Part shown: piece after piece, positions 34,973 to 46,110 of the stretch
Position numbering within the stretch: position 1 is the first letter of the stretch
How the letters are laid out: each line of letters opens with the position of its first letter
Assembly (NCBI GenBank): GCA_902805475.1
Contig: CADCSX010000010.1
Coordinates: 992,001 to 1,056,000 of the forward strand
Reading direction: 5' to 3'
DNA length: 64,000 nt
Origin: Entonaema liquescens
Taxonomy: Eukaryota; Ascomycota; Sordariomycetes; Xylariales; Xylariaceae
The notes under the pieces: model-generated
Told to the model about the DNA's origin: nothing
Seen by the model: only the letters and a program-made list of their open reading frames with translations
Database searches by the model: none
Program-made: the position numbers and the translations under genes

Positions 34973-35318
34973 TAATGCTTAAGTTGTAACTGATACTCCT
35001 ATTTAGTATGTGAAGTAAACAGGGGGAATCATATTTTTACTTGTTAAGTAGGTAGTGTTCTTTCAACCCAGCTCATTTATCACAGTACTTGACACATTCT
35101 CAATGATATTCTTATATTCATTCGTGTATTGGTAGTCGAAATATGACGTTACCCTAATGCAATTGATGCTTCATCGTGATCCATTTGTCATTCTACACAT
35201 GAAAGTCATTTTTCCCAAACCCAGCCTCAAAGGGCACATAACCAGTAAAATTCAATGCAATCGCGCCGCCACCACCGCCGTCATTCGCATGACTTAATTT
35301 CCCCGTAATATCTGAACC
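34973..35318. other. Spacer, 3' flank of membrane-protein gene
   Basis: Short spacer between MITE copy 2 and the stop codon of the leftward membrane-protein gene. Nothing else seen. Confidence 0.4.
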
Positions 35319-37561
35319 TCATTCAATTGTGCCGTAACTTCTCCTGCTCCTTGCCGATGGTCTCCTCGAAGGGCCGTGCCATAGCTTAGGCCTGCGAACC
35401 GGAAAAATGCGAACCTCTGGTAGGAGCCTTCTTCTGGCCTCTGCGAGGAGCGGTCTTCCTTCTTCGACGTCTCCATCTCTTATAAATCTGCTGCGCCCTT
35501 TGCCCTTCGCTAAGGGGCCAGGCCTGGCGACGCAGCCGTAAAGGAGGTAGACGAGCAGAATCAAACCGAGCGTTCCCATGCCGATATACGACATCGGAAT
35601 GCCGCCGAGACCATACAGAGTATCGAAGATAGCGACTGTAGATAGTATAGCTGCGATGACAGCAATGATCCGGTAGGCATTCTGCATTCGCCTCTCCTGC
35701 GTCACTCTCTCTTCCACAATCATCCCGGCAAGGAAGAAAGCGAAGAGAAGCAAGGGCTGATAGACGACGTACCAGAAAATGGTTCGCCAGACTACCTCAG
35801 AAGTCGACGGGTATTCAGGCACCCTCGGCAAGACTAATAAGAGGACAAGGTACAGAATGTTCGAGAAGCCCACAAGCGGCAGCGCGATAACGAATCGAGG
35901 CGACAAAAGTACCTTGTAATGATCCACACCATACGCTCCCCTAGTTGGGTCGATCCCACCGTTTTGCAAGTTGCCGTTTCCTTGTCGTTCTTGGTTTGTT
36001 TTCATCACGTTAGGCTGCTCCTGTCCGTCTAGCTCGCTTATTCCTTCGTCGTGGGGCGACCTGGATTCGTGACTGCGTCGTTCAATATCGTTGTCTGGAA
36101 GTTCTTCAGGCTGTGGCCGCTTGGTGAAGCTCGGTAGCCATGTGGGGGTTCGGAACGTAGGACGTCTGGAAAAAGGGTTTTTAAATTTCAATCCTCCAAG
36201 AGAACCCAACAAGCAGCTTGCCAACGATCCAAGAGGCGCCACGAAGAAAGCAAGCGCGACGATCTGACCGAAGTCCCAGTGGTGCACATAGGCTTCAAAC
36301 TTGCCACCTAAGCGTAGTATGTCGATAAAACGGATAGTAACCCACGTGAACATGGCCGCGGTGAAAAGGATTTCGGTCAAGACGGAATTCAGGAAGTCGA
36401 CATAGATTCGCAGGACAAGCCAGAACGCTAATACCGGTCTGACTATGAGTAACATGTGGCGTTGCTCGCAGCGAATGCAAGTTATGATGTGATCCCCATC
36501 TCCGAAAAACGACTGCTGCATTTCACCCCGGTAGTGATCGCGCCACTTGAAAATAACGCTGTTGGGCCTCTCGTAGAGCTTCAATAATCCAATAATGACG
36601 AGACCGAGAACAACGACGATGCCTATGAGTGTAACAGCCGATCGAAGTTGCGGCGTGTAGACTTTTGCGCCAAACCCAGGAATGTAACAAAGTACGTTCG
36701 TCGCTAGAAGTATCTGGCGTTGGGCGTCCTCGTTATGCTCATTGATAAGTCTCTCCTTAAGCTGGTAAATCGGTACCATTGAAAAGCTGAGCGCCAAAAT
36801 AAGGCAGATAAGGAGGATCATCCGTAGCCATCGCTCGCCTGGGTTTCTCTTGAGGAAATAGGTGCGCAAATATGAAGTGGATGCTAGATTCGCTATGACC
36901 GAATACCAGCTGTTTGGTTCATATAGTTAGAGGCACGCGTTCTTGAGGGACCACGAACTTCGCTGCCGATGTTACTTACACTAATCCCACAATGAGCCAC
37001 CATTGATACATGGACAAACCGTGCTCCGCTAGGGTAAGGTACCCGTATGCGAGCACTGCGAATCCGATCGCGAGCTGGACGTCGCCCACGGCCTTCACAT
37101 ACTACGCAGCCATATTAGCAGCTGGATATATTGAAATCCAAGGTGGTCCACTTTACTTGATCAAAAGCTGCTGGCCACGGTCGTTCCTCATTCTCGGGCG
37201 TTTCTAATCGATCGAATTTGATTCCTAAATACTTCATGGGCTTCCGGAGCCCGGCTAACAACAAAACATCGATCGGGTTCGTAGCATGTGACTGCTGTAC
37301 GTCCTCGTTCTTGCGGAGATAGAAAAATAGGTATTGTATCACTAAACATACGACGGCGATACATGCGGACCCGGCACAAGCGATCAGGGTCTAATTTCAA
37401 TGGTGAGCATTCTCCCATTACATGTGAATAGGTGGGTTAAGTAAACAGATTCCAACATACCCCCAAGCCAACGACATCGGGATCCTGCCCGGCCGGAAGC
37501 CGGGCTTCATCGCACCACTCCCGCATAGAGTAGGGAAGTTCACTGGCCGAAACGACGACAT
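35319..37561 (-). CDS. Multi-pass membrane protein of an uncharacterised fungal family
   Basis: Four exons: 37561-37461, 37390-37157, 37101-36980 and 36909-35319, about 682 residues once one base is allowed for. It has hydrophobic segments from the second exon on (LIACAGSACIAVVCLVIQYL, LAIGFAVLAYGYL, MILLICLILALSFSMVPIY and several later), a long charged cytoplasmic-type loop in the middle (about residues 390-460 of the full protein), and a basic C-terminal tail. The block YVKAVGDVQLAIGFAVLAYG is the kind of motif seen in fungal membrane proteins of unknown function that often sit near secondary-metabolism or HET genes; I cannot name the family. The first exon/intron junction is one base out of phase: five Gs at the TGGGG|GTATGT junction leave phase 2, whereas exon 2 needs phase 0. 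One more G would fix it; a weaker donor three bases on (GTTGGA) also would. Confidence 0.75.
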
Positions 37562-39221
37562 GGGAAAGAGAAGGAGAGGGAAAAGGGAAAAGGAGAAAGT
37601 CGGTCTGTTAAAAGAAAAATTATGCCAAAAATTTCGATGGTGACGATTTCCTTCACAAAAAGTCCCCCCCACTAGACTCTGACCGCCTTGGGCAGGGGTG
37701 CCAAGCTTGGAATAATTATGGTATCTAGTGATAAAGTCGCGATCCGATACGCTGGGGTCGACTGGGGTCGAGTAGCATCCGCGAGGCGATCCATTGGCCA
37801 TTGGCGGGCGACTTGCAACGTCACTAACCACCGAACCTCTCCTTGCGGCCCAACAGTCCCCCATGCGCATGCCGTCCAGACCATCTCGAGCTGCCACTTC
37901 ACTAAATCAAAAGACCGACATAGTGGTCGACGTGGACCTCTTGAATCCCGAAATCATCGGATCGAAGGATCGTATCCCACAATGGAACGCCCCATTAAAC
38001 CATCACCTGGTAGAGAGCATTGTCTTTTTTTTTTTTTCTCCCTCTTGCCGTCCCCTGTCAAACTTCCCCTCGGTATCATCGGGCATATGATGATAACATC
38101 AACTTTGTCTAATCCATGTTGTTTTTTCTTCCATGATGCATTGAAAAAAAGAGAAAAGAAGAAAAGAAACGACCCGCGTTTAAGTAGAATGCCCCACTAA
38201 GTGCACAAACCCCTGGTTAGCATAATGCATTGAAACTAGAGATATTATGCTATCCATAATGGCTTATACTTTTTATACCAGGTAAACCACCTTTTCTTCC
38301 ACTTCGATCTTCCACCTTACATGGATCCACAACACCGCCTTTTTCTCATACCACAGTGCCTTTTCGTAACGGCCAAAAATAGCACTTTTCCCATCGTATC
38401 CAAAGAGCCGAGGTATACGTTACGTGACGTGTCAAGCAATCCGGCGAGCGGCTATGTGAAACCCTTAGGATACTGTATGGCGCTTGATTTTCGCGCTCGT
38501 GGCGAGGTTCGGGGAGGCTCAGGAGAGAGAGTTGAAAAGCCGACCCACGAAACCTCGTCAAATCATACCGAGCCATGACAGCGGACCCATACTAAACCGA
38601 CGTAAGGAATTTTCCGATCGACCTTAGCTAGTCCTGATTGGAAATTCGCGGGGGGCTGGGTTGGTAATGCGCTCGAGAACAATCTAGCAAACCGAAATGC
38701 CCACTTTGAATAAGTCGAGTAAACTCGGGCCAATGCGGTGTAAGACGATATGGGTTGCGATGGATACTGGGGAAAGAATAGAACTAGTCGATAACTCTAT
38801 AGACCTGGTACAGCAACTTAGTTTATTATGTGCATTGCAGCAACGCTTGATTTTGGTAGAGCTCCTCTTCGAACTGCAAGTCATACTAGTTATTATAACA
38901 GGGTAGTTAGCTTCTATATATGGAGTTATAGGAGAAGCTATGCAAAGATGGGTTTTCTCTGTATTAGTTTATGTGCGTTATCCGCTCCTTAAGCCGCTGT
39001 ATAAAATACGGTGTGAATCTGCCAGGAGTTGTACGAATTTGTCGGCTTCGGCAAGGCTTCTTGAGAGGAGTGAACGAAATGGTCAATGGAAGTGATATCT
39101 GGTTGCCAATAGTCTTCATTAACTGAATTACTACTTGCCGGCCCTGGACAATTTTTATGTATTATTTTCTTCTAAACTAACATCCTCTGGCTGACACTGC
39201 TGGCTACCTACTTATAGTTCG
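37562..39221. other. Intergenic region, no gene seen
   Basis: 1.7 kb between two leftward genes. It contains the promoter side of the membrane-protein gene and the 3' flank of the ankyrin gene. Homopolymer T- and A-rich tracts occur around 38025-38160. Open frames on both strands are short and motif-free. Confidence 0.5.
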
Positions 39222-40824
39222 TTATTGGTATATAATATAGTAACTTCTAGGAGGCACAAGATTGTCTAGGGCATACCTTACGATATATGTAGTGTCAGAG
39301 AATGGTATCCAGATCTTAATACCCCACTGCCGTGTCCGCCATAGAATCCACACTCCTCCAACCGCTGTCCTAGATTCATTATCAGCTAACTTTTTAGCCG
39401 GCCGACGATGATCATATCCTGGGAACCCTTGAACCACGACCCCGCGTGAGATGAGGAAGTTCACCATCCACTCAGGATAGGAACGTCTATATAGCTCGCC
39501 GCCTATATAGGGATATCCGTCGGGCGAGGCGCCAGCATCAATCAAGAGTGTGACGATGTCGGGATTCAAAGCCTCACAGGCAAGGAACAGCGCGCCTCTT
39601 GACGCACATTCCGGATCTGCAATTTCTCTAGCCACTCGGCTCGGATATCTTGCCAAGAGCCATTTCACTAAGTGAGTTTGCCCTGCATGAGCAGCGGCTG
39701 AGAGGATATCGCCATTAGCTCCATGGTCAAGTAATATCTCCACGACTTCTTGGTGTCCACCTTGGACGGCGATTATAACAGGGTTTTCATACGACTCTCT
39801 GGGTGATCCTATAGAGGTACCCCGATCAAGTAAATACCGGACCATGCGAACATCGCCTTCTGATGCGGCGATTTCAAGAGCGAGACCATGACGTGCTCCT
39901 GACGGATTAACGTTAATATCCAGGCCACTATCAAGAACCATCTGCACCACTTCATATTGCCCATGGAAAACCGCCTCCAAGAACATTTCAACTCTCAGTC
40001 TTGGGAAGTCTTGTAGAGTTTTGTCTGTCAAGGCGACAAGCCGTTGGCAAATGTTGAGATGGCCACGGCGCGCCGCAGCTATAATTACCCGAAAATATTC
40101 CTCCTTGGAAGTCGAAAGCCGGTATTGCGGTTCCAACAGTAGGTCCACGATATCTTCATTCCCCCAAGGCAGCGGCTCGAAGGGCACTTCCTTTGGGGCT
40201 TCGATAGAACCGCTGTTTTTCGGGACTACGAGGGCTTGCATCCGGCCTCCAGTCTTGGATACCATCGCCCTCGCTATCGAAGCTATTTGCTCGTGGGTCA
40301 GCACCGCGGCCGAGTAAGTAACGGACGATATGTAGGTGACCCCAAACGGCCGCTAGTTGCAAAGGCCGACCGAAATAGTGAGTCTCGTAATTAACGCCAG
40401 CCAGGGCATCTGGCGCTTCAAGTAGCGACTTAACAAGAGGCAGATTGCCTAGAACAATAGCAGCGGTCAGAATATTCTGTAGTTCAATGTGGGCACTAGT
40501 ATTGGCCTTCTGCCAGCGAAAGGCAGCAAAGGGATCCATATGGCAAACAGCCTCGGCGATGATCTGATGTTGTCTATGCCGACCTTCTTCAGTCTGCTGA
40601 ATTGCGCTGTCCATCGCCTGATTGACACTAGTGATAATTTGATGTTGTCTACGCCGAACTTCAATCGGCAGGTTTGCAGTCCCTCCTAGTGTATATCTAA
40701 AACGAGATAGAGCTGTGGCGAAACCTTCTTTCTCCCATTCACGAGAACGAGGCTGGCATAGGAGGATGCGGGCTCGCAACGACGGGGACATCGTCTGCCA
40801 TACCTCCCGGGGTAGTGGGGTCAT
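39222..40824 (-). CDS. Ankyrin-repeat protein (frameshifted)
   Basis: About 533 residues once one base is removed. The N-terminal 110 residues are helical and contain two similar short blocks (RRRQHQII and RHRQHQII). Ankyrin repeats follow: LQNILTAAIVLGNLPLVKSL, RPLQLAAVWGHLHIVRYLLG, GLALEIAASEGDVRMVRYLL, NPVIIAVQGGHQEVVEILLD and ILSAAAHAGQTHLVKWLLA, among others. The two overlapping frames are one gene: an extra C in the run at 40161-40165 (a G-run on the coding strand) splits SALRAAALG from NEDIVDLLLEPQ, and deleting it yields a normal repeat. The far C-terminus (after about residue 490) is hydrophobic and unlike a repeat. Function unknown; such proteins usually mediate binding and are often paired with HET or STAND genes in fungi. 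Confidence 0.8.
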
Positions 40825-41969
40825 CGATATCGATTATTTGCTTGTTGCATATAGCAAACAGTATCTCGGAATTGAAAAACCATAAAGTAGGCTTTGTTAG
40901 ACGTTGATGGAAATATTGATACTCGCCGTATGGACAGGACTCAACTCACTGTACTAAACGAAGTCGAACTGATTTATAAATGCCGATAGTTAAAACTAGG
41001 TACTCAATGACCAAGGCAAATACAGTATCAGGAAATCTATTTATATTCATGCGCGGTTCCATGCTTGCTTCTGACGCCGACCTCCTGTAGAAAGGGGACT
41101 ACATTGTAAAACATTGAAGTTCCTTCTCGACTACGTTTGGCTCCAGATTGTCGTCCAACCAATATCCTGCGGCACAGCAGAAGACCCCACGCGACTGTGA
41201 ACAATTGTATGGTTGGCTTGGTTCGTTCGTAACAATTAGGCGGCAATGAAAAGTAAGGATGTGGTATCATATGGCGTACATTACCGTGAAGCAACAAGAT
41301 GTTCTAGTGTTTCTTGGCACATATGGGATACCTCAACTTAATATGGCATCCTCCAGCCATCGTCAGGCACAGCAATCGACATATCTGGACCAGAAACGAT
41401 GCGAAAACAAAAGGATATATTCTAAATCAGATCTACTCAGCGCAGTTTCTACCGCCATGATAAGCTGACGAGCTATTGGACGAATATAACACTCTTGCCT
41501 CTTCTTCACCTCCATCCAAACTAGGGATAGAGCCATGATGAAAAGAATGCAAAGATTCAGGGTTCCAAAAATTCCCAACCCGGCCGAAGCCAAGATGGAG
41601 TGGTCAGTAAATAGTTTTCAACTAGCAAAAACACGCACTCGGATTGCTCCTCACTGTGACGCGTAAAGCCCGTGCACTAAGATGGGGAAAAGAAAGGAAG
41701 GAAAATGTTCAAATTGGGGGAGAGTGGGCTTGAATTTATATTATTCTGGAGTGGGGCTAGCTGGGCGGTGAGTCACACTAGCGTACCTGCCACAATCAGC
41801 CTCCAAACTTAAACCTCATTCCAAGACCCAATTAGAGCGCATCTGGACCTAATTCCCGACTCACATGGCAGGTACACTGTAAGTACGCATGGCAACCAGT
41901 ACCTAAAGCACCGTATCACTCGCAACACGTACCTGCCGTAACGTACATCTTGTGGCAGGCGCAAGGTGG
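40825..41969. other. Intergenic region, no confident gene
   Basis: Promoter side of the ankyrin gene and about 1 kb of unassigned sequence. A minus-strand frame ending at 41363 contains one hydrophobic segment (LNLCILFIMALSLVW) but has no ATG at its start and no clear exon partner, so I leave it uncalled. Confidence 0.45.
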
Positions 41970-42047
41970 CAGGCAGTAGAAATAATTAATGGCCGGTCTT
42001 GGCGCTGAATCTGACCAAGACCGGCCATTAATTATTTCTACTGCCTG
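41970..42047. repeat. Perfect 33-bp-arm inverted repeat (hairpin)
   Basis: Left arm 41970-42002 and right arm 42015-42047 are exact reverse complements (left arm starts caggcagtagaaataattaa), separated by a 12-base loop cgctgaatctga. The pairing stops sharply at both outer ends. It is too short to be a complete TA-class element with an internal region, and I see no second copy in this window. It could be a fold-back element, a small-RNA precursor or a terminator-like structure; nothing in the flanks decides between these. Confidence 0.9.
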
Positions 42048-42355
42048 GGTGACAAGGGCATTTATAAAATTTCTACAGGCAAAAAAGTCAATGAACGTCA
42101 TGCGATTGAAGCATCACTTCTCACAGTAAGTACCCAAGTATCTTAAAGATTCGAGATGGTTGAAAATCGTTAGCTAATCGAAGCTGATTCTGGGTATGGT
42201 AATATCTTTCCCGCATAATGCCCCTAACGCCTCTTGTCTCATTCCTCATGTCATGGTATCTTGTACATCCATCCATTGTAGTCCCACATATTTCATTTCA
42301 TATCATTCGTTAACCTTCATAAGCCATACTGTCGTTGTGTAGATTATTCGACACC
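42048..42355. other. Spacer, 3' flank of the cysteine-rich gene
   Basis: About 300 bases between the hairpin and the stop codon of the leftward small secreted protein gene. Nothing further seen. Confidence 0.4.
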
Positions 42356-42783
42356 TTATTTATTCAGACTAGTAGTACTATTTCGGTGACTAGTCTTGTG
42401 ACTGTCATCATGGTGATGACCGCAAGAATGTTGAGGAGCTGGAGAACACTCGAGTTAGTAAAGCCGTCGAAATTTTAACACTCTAATAAGATTTCATGGT
42501 GCTACTTACTGCATCCCTTCATGCAAGCGTCGCAATCTCCATCACCATCCACACATATGTCTACGCATTTATTTATGCATGTCGTGAGGGCTTCGGTATC
42601 ATAGCGACGGCATTCGGGTTCGTGCGGTTTGCTGCCGCCATTGCTCTTGTGGTTATGATGTATACCAAGTAAGCCGTCAAGGGTGCCTACGAGCGTGTCG
42701 GTTAGGCCGCCTAGTTGCGGAAGTGGGAACGGCAGTGCCAACACTGTTGCCGAGGCGGCGACGATGAATGTAGAAGGACGCAT
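42356..42783 (-). CDS. Small cysteine-rich secreted protein (effector-like)
   Basis: Two exons, 42783-42510 and 42438-42356, giving 118 residues. I start at the ATG at 42783, where the signal peptide RPSTFIVAASATVLALPFP begins; an upstream in-frame ATG (42834) would put 17 polar residues before it. The mature protein has eight cysteines, clustered as EC, TCINKC, IC, DCDAC, GC and SC, and a His/Asn/Ser-rich tail. The intron (42439-42509) has a strong GTAAGT donor, an ACTAAC branch point and a CCAG acceptor. It decides the ending: unspliced, the protein stops two residues after the seventh cysteine; spliced, it gains the eighth cysteine, which makes the number even. Size, export signal and cysteine content fit small secreted proteins at host or microbe interfaces; the target is unknown. 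Confidence 0.72.
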
Positions 42784-43335
42784 TTTCAAATATTTTAAGA
42801 CTCGAGCGACAATTCCAAACAGCGAGTTTATCACGTCGGATTGCAGGAATAGGAATCAGCTAAAGAGCTTTATGATATGATGAGCAATGATGTAAGACTG
42901 TAAAGAATGATATTGATTTGAGATGGAAAATAATTATTATCATCATGGCTCTCGATGCTTCTCTTATAGTTCATATCTACTTCTATGAGGCTCTCGCCAT
43001 AAAAGGGGAGGCGAAGTAAAGAAGAATCAGAGACACGTAATTGAAGAAGGCGGGAACGTGAACATAGGATATAATGGCTGAAGATTCCTTTTCGCCAAAT
43101 TCCCTTTCCGCTTTTGGAACTGAGCTTTTTGGTAAGGTACCTAGGTAGGTATGTAGCCTGAACCGTGAAAGCGACTGTGAGCTGTGGCTGGGCGCGCCGA
43201 AGCTCGACCTCGTTAGACGGGAGCTTTGGAATGTCAAGTAAAATTCACTAAAGTACCAACCCATCCACCTCCATTTCACGCTATACAGGTACCTGAGTAC
43301 TATCTAAACTATCTACATGTAGGTTAAGGTGGTCC
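42784..43335. other. Intergenic region, no gene seen
   Basis: Promoter side of the cysteine-rich gene and 3' flank of the methyltransferase-like locus to the right. A short TAGGTAGGTA tract lies at about 43140-43150. Confidence 0.45.
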
Positions 43336-44019
43336 TCACAATATCGAAGCATTAGACTTGAGAGGTGACCGGAGATTACCACTTTCAGCATCATGTATTA
43401 GTTCGAGTCGTTCAAAGCGGGAGGAATATAATCCAAGCTGAAGCATAGTGTAAAAAGGATCTGTTAATATCAGGTCACTATCATATGCCTACTAGGACTT
43501 AGCATAGTTACCTGATGTGGTTACGACCTCCGCAACTGGGAAATCGGTTGGACGACTTACAACTCGAAACTTCACTGCCGGGTTCCATTGCCACAAGGAA
43601 TAACCGAACATTATTGAAACGACTTCGTTGTTCTGCAAGAAACCCTAATATAATTACTGGAAGTCTTAGCCGCCATACATACTAACAATCTAAATATCTC
43701 ATGCAACTCCTGACAAGTTAAGTGCTAATGAAAGATATCACTAAGTGCTCCCGAGGTGCTAAATAATACAGTTTTCCGTATAAACTTCCATCGTTCCCAA
43801 AGATTACCTATCCGGGTAGTAGGTCTTACATACAGAGCAACCGATTCTTCGCAACGTCTCTCTGGGCTGTTCCAAAGAAGCAGCTAGCTTACGTCCGCCC
43901 TCAACTAGGCGTTGGAGGGTTCGTTCATCCCGTATATGTACAATAGCGCCTTCCGGGTCCCGCAGGATAGATTTGATCTGTTCTGCCAGTGCTTCATATT
44001 GTGCAGCGGTAGGCCTCAT
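43336..44019 (-). CDS. Short gene with methyltransferase-like N-terminus
   Basis: Tentative four-exon model: 44019-43834, 43724-43683, 43644-43512 and 43460-43336, 161 residues, all junctions in frame. The first exon (AEQIKSILRDPE, LQRLVEGGRKLAASLEQPRE, TLRRIG) resembles the helical dimerisation region at the start of fungal O-methyltransferases, the family of the two loci to the right. The later part (NNEVVSIMFGYSLWQWNPAV, SRPTDFPVAEVVTTSG, LGLYSSRFERLEL) is not the SAM-binding domain and I do not recognise it. Intron 3 would be only 38 bases, at the lower limit, so a frame break there is possible. Either a truncated methyltransferase relic fused to other sequence, or a small gene in its own right. 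Confidence 0.42.
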
Positions 44020-44584
44020 TTTAAGTTCGAGACGGGAAGTTCAAGATAGACACGGAGATGCAAAGCATTATGAGGCCCCAGGATCGAAAGAGAAAGTTCA
44101 AAGTTGATAACTAAAGAATCAAAGCAAGACGATGGTAACTAGCAGCATCCACACTATCCACATGTAGATATAACGCTCAGTTGGTGAGTATTTCCATAAT
44201 AGATTATCGGATAAACATGCATTAAGGATATATGCTTCACGCCCTACTTGTTGTCTGAATAGGTAGGTTAATTTGAAGTATGCACAAATGAAGCACAATC
44301 TGTAGCTCATCAGTTACTCCAAACAGAGAAATGTTAGTAATGTAGGATTAATACGAGCCCCCCTGTGATCGTCATTGGTGCAGAAGCCTCGGATGAAGGC
44401 CGGCTCCCTTGCCTATGATAACCCCACCACGTTCAGATTTCTATGGAAGGCCGCAAACAAAGCCAGGAGTGTGCATCTCTGTCACTTGACTTCCTCCCTT
44501 AGCAAGAATTTTGACCATAACAACAAGTCTTATTGATTTAATCATTGCTCCTATCGTATCCTCTCAACAACAACAACAACAACA
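44020..44584. other. Divergent promoter region
   Basis: Lies between the leftward methyltransferase-like gene and the rightward methyltransferase locus. A (CAA)n tract at 44565-44584 runs directly into the ATG of the latter, a common fungal 5' UTR feature. Confidence 0.45.
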
Positions 44585-46110
44585 ATGGCATCACCCAGCA
44601 GCACTCCCAGAATCGTCGAGTTGGCTGCTCAGATCAGCTCTTCTGTCACTGAACTGCAAGAGCGTTTGTCAGCCCAGGGGGTGCCATCTCCATCCTTTGC
44701 GGAAGGCAATCCTGAAACTCTTCCCGCCAATGTATTCCATCTTTAGGATACCATCCTTGACGCAACTGCTGAATTGAATGAACTACTCATGGAGCCTCTG
44801 CAGCTGATTTTCAAATTTGGTGCAGTATGAATTCCTCAGGTACAGCTGGGCCTTCTTGATGACCTAATGCTTCTAGATCTCCAACTTGGTCAGCATTGAC
44901 GCAGTCTGCCGGTTCCATATTGTAGATATGATACCCCCTGGTGGTCAGATCTCCTTCGAAGATATCGCTGAAAAAGCAGGCCTAGACAAAGGTCTTGTTA
45001 GACGCCTTCTTAGGCACGCCATTTCCATGCGTATCCTTAGAGAACCAGAGCCTGGCAAAGTGGCACATACGAAGATTTCTAAATTCTTGACCATCCCCTA
45101 TATAAGTGCCTGGGTTAACTTTGAAAGCAAAGATACCTGGCCTGCCACTACTAGGGTGAGTCCGCAAGATCCTTTTTGGCCTTATGTAGGTATGCATAGG
45201 GATAAGCTAAAATAGCTGCTCTCACTCAGATTGTAGACGCGATACAAAAATGGCCATCATCCGTAGAAATCAACGAGACTGTGAGTGTATTCTATTTCCT
45301 AGGCTTCCGGAAGCTTTATCATTAAATTATCGCACCTGCTGATCTTCCCAAGGCTTCTCTCTTGCCAACAATGGTAAGTCGGTCTTCGAGGTCCTCGGCG
45401 AGGACCCTCCGCGGGCGATGCGCTTTGCGTCTTCGATGCAAGCTATAGACCATGTCCCAGGTTATGCCATCGAAAATGTTTCCAAGGTCTACGATTGGGC
45501 TTCCCTAGGAAACGTGTTCGTGGTTAACGTTGGTGGGTCTAGAGGCCAAGCCGCTGTAGAACTGGCAAAGAGCTTCGAGAATATCAAGCTACTTGTCCAA
45601 GACGCGGCGATGGTCATTGAAGGCGCAGAATCCGATATTCCCGCCCAACTGAAGGAGCGCGTCCAATTCATGAAACATGAGATTTTCGAGCCGCAGACGG
45701 TACAGGCGGATATTTATTTCTTCCGTATGGTCTTCCGCAATTGGGGTGACAAATATGCTCTCCAAATCTTGAAGGCGCAGATTCCAGTTCTCCGACCTGG
45801 GACAAAAATCCTCATTCAAGATGTGTGCATGCCAGAGCCAGACACCATTCCGCTGTGGAGAGAGAGAATACAAAGGTATGCTACTACGTGTTGATACAAG
45901 CTATCGTAATGATGAAAAAGGCCTACCTATTAACAAAAACTTAACAGGTCGGTGGATATGAGTTTGAAATGCTTCTTCAATGGCCGTGAAAGATATCTAG
46001 ACGAATGGAAAACTCTACTCTCGGCAGCAGACGAACGATTCATCCTTCATCGGGTGTTTGAGCCCAAGGATAATTTGTTAGGGATTTTGGAGATTCACTG
46101 GAAGGGCTGA
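44585..46110 (+). pseudogene. O-methyltransferase with in-frame stop
   Basis: SAM-dependent O-methyltransferase of the fungal secondary-metabolism type (PF00891). Exons: 44585-44824, 44877-45155, 45230-45280, 45353-45875 and 45948-46110. The start follows a CAA tract. The N-terminal helical region, a winged-helix part (FEDIAEKAGLDKGLVRRLLR), the SAM-binding VNVGGSRGQAAVELA, HEIFEP and LRPGTKILIQD are all present, and the protein ends HWKG. Two defects are visible. Codon 54 (44744-44746) is TAG where relatives have Gln, between FHL and DTILDATAEL, a C-to-T change in a CA context. The junction of exons 3 and 4 is one base out of phase, as if a G were missing at 45280/45281. The general-base His of FHNW-type motifs is Arg (FRNWGD). 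Probably inactive. Confidence 0.82.

Noticed and set aside
41363..41593. Minus-strand frame with a hydrophobic segment
   Set aside because: No ATG at its start and no convincing upstream exon; possibly a decayed gene end.
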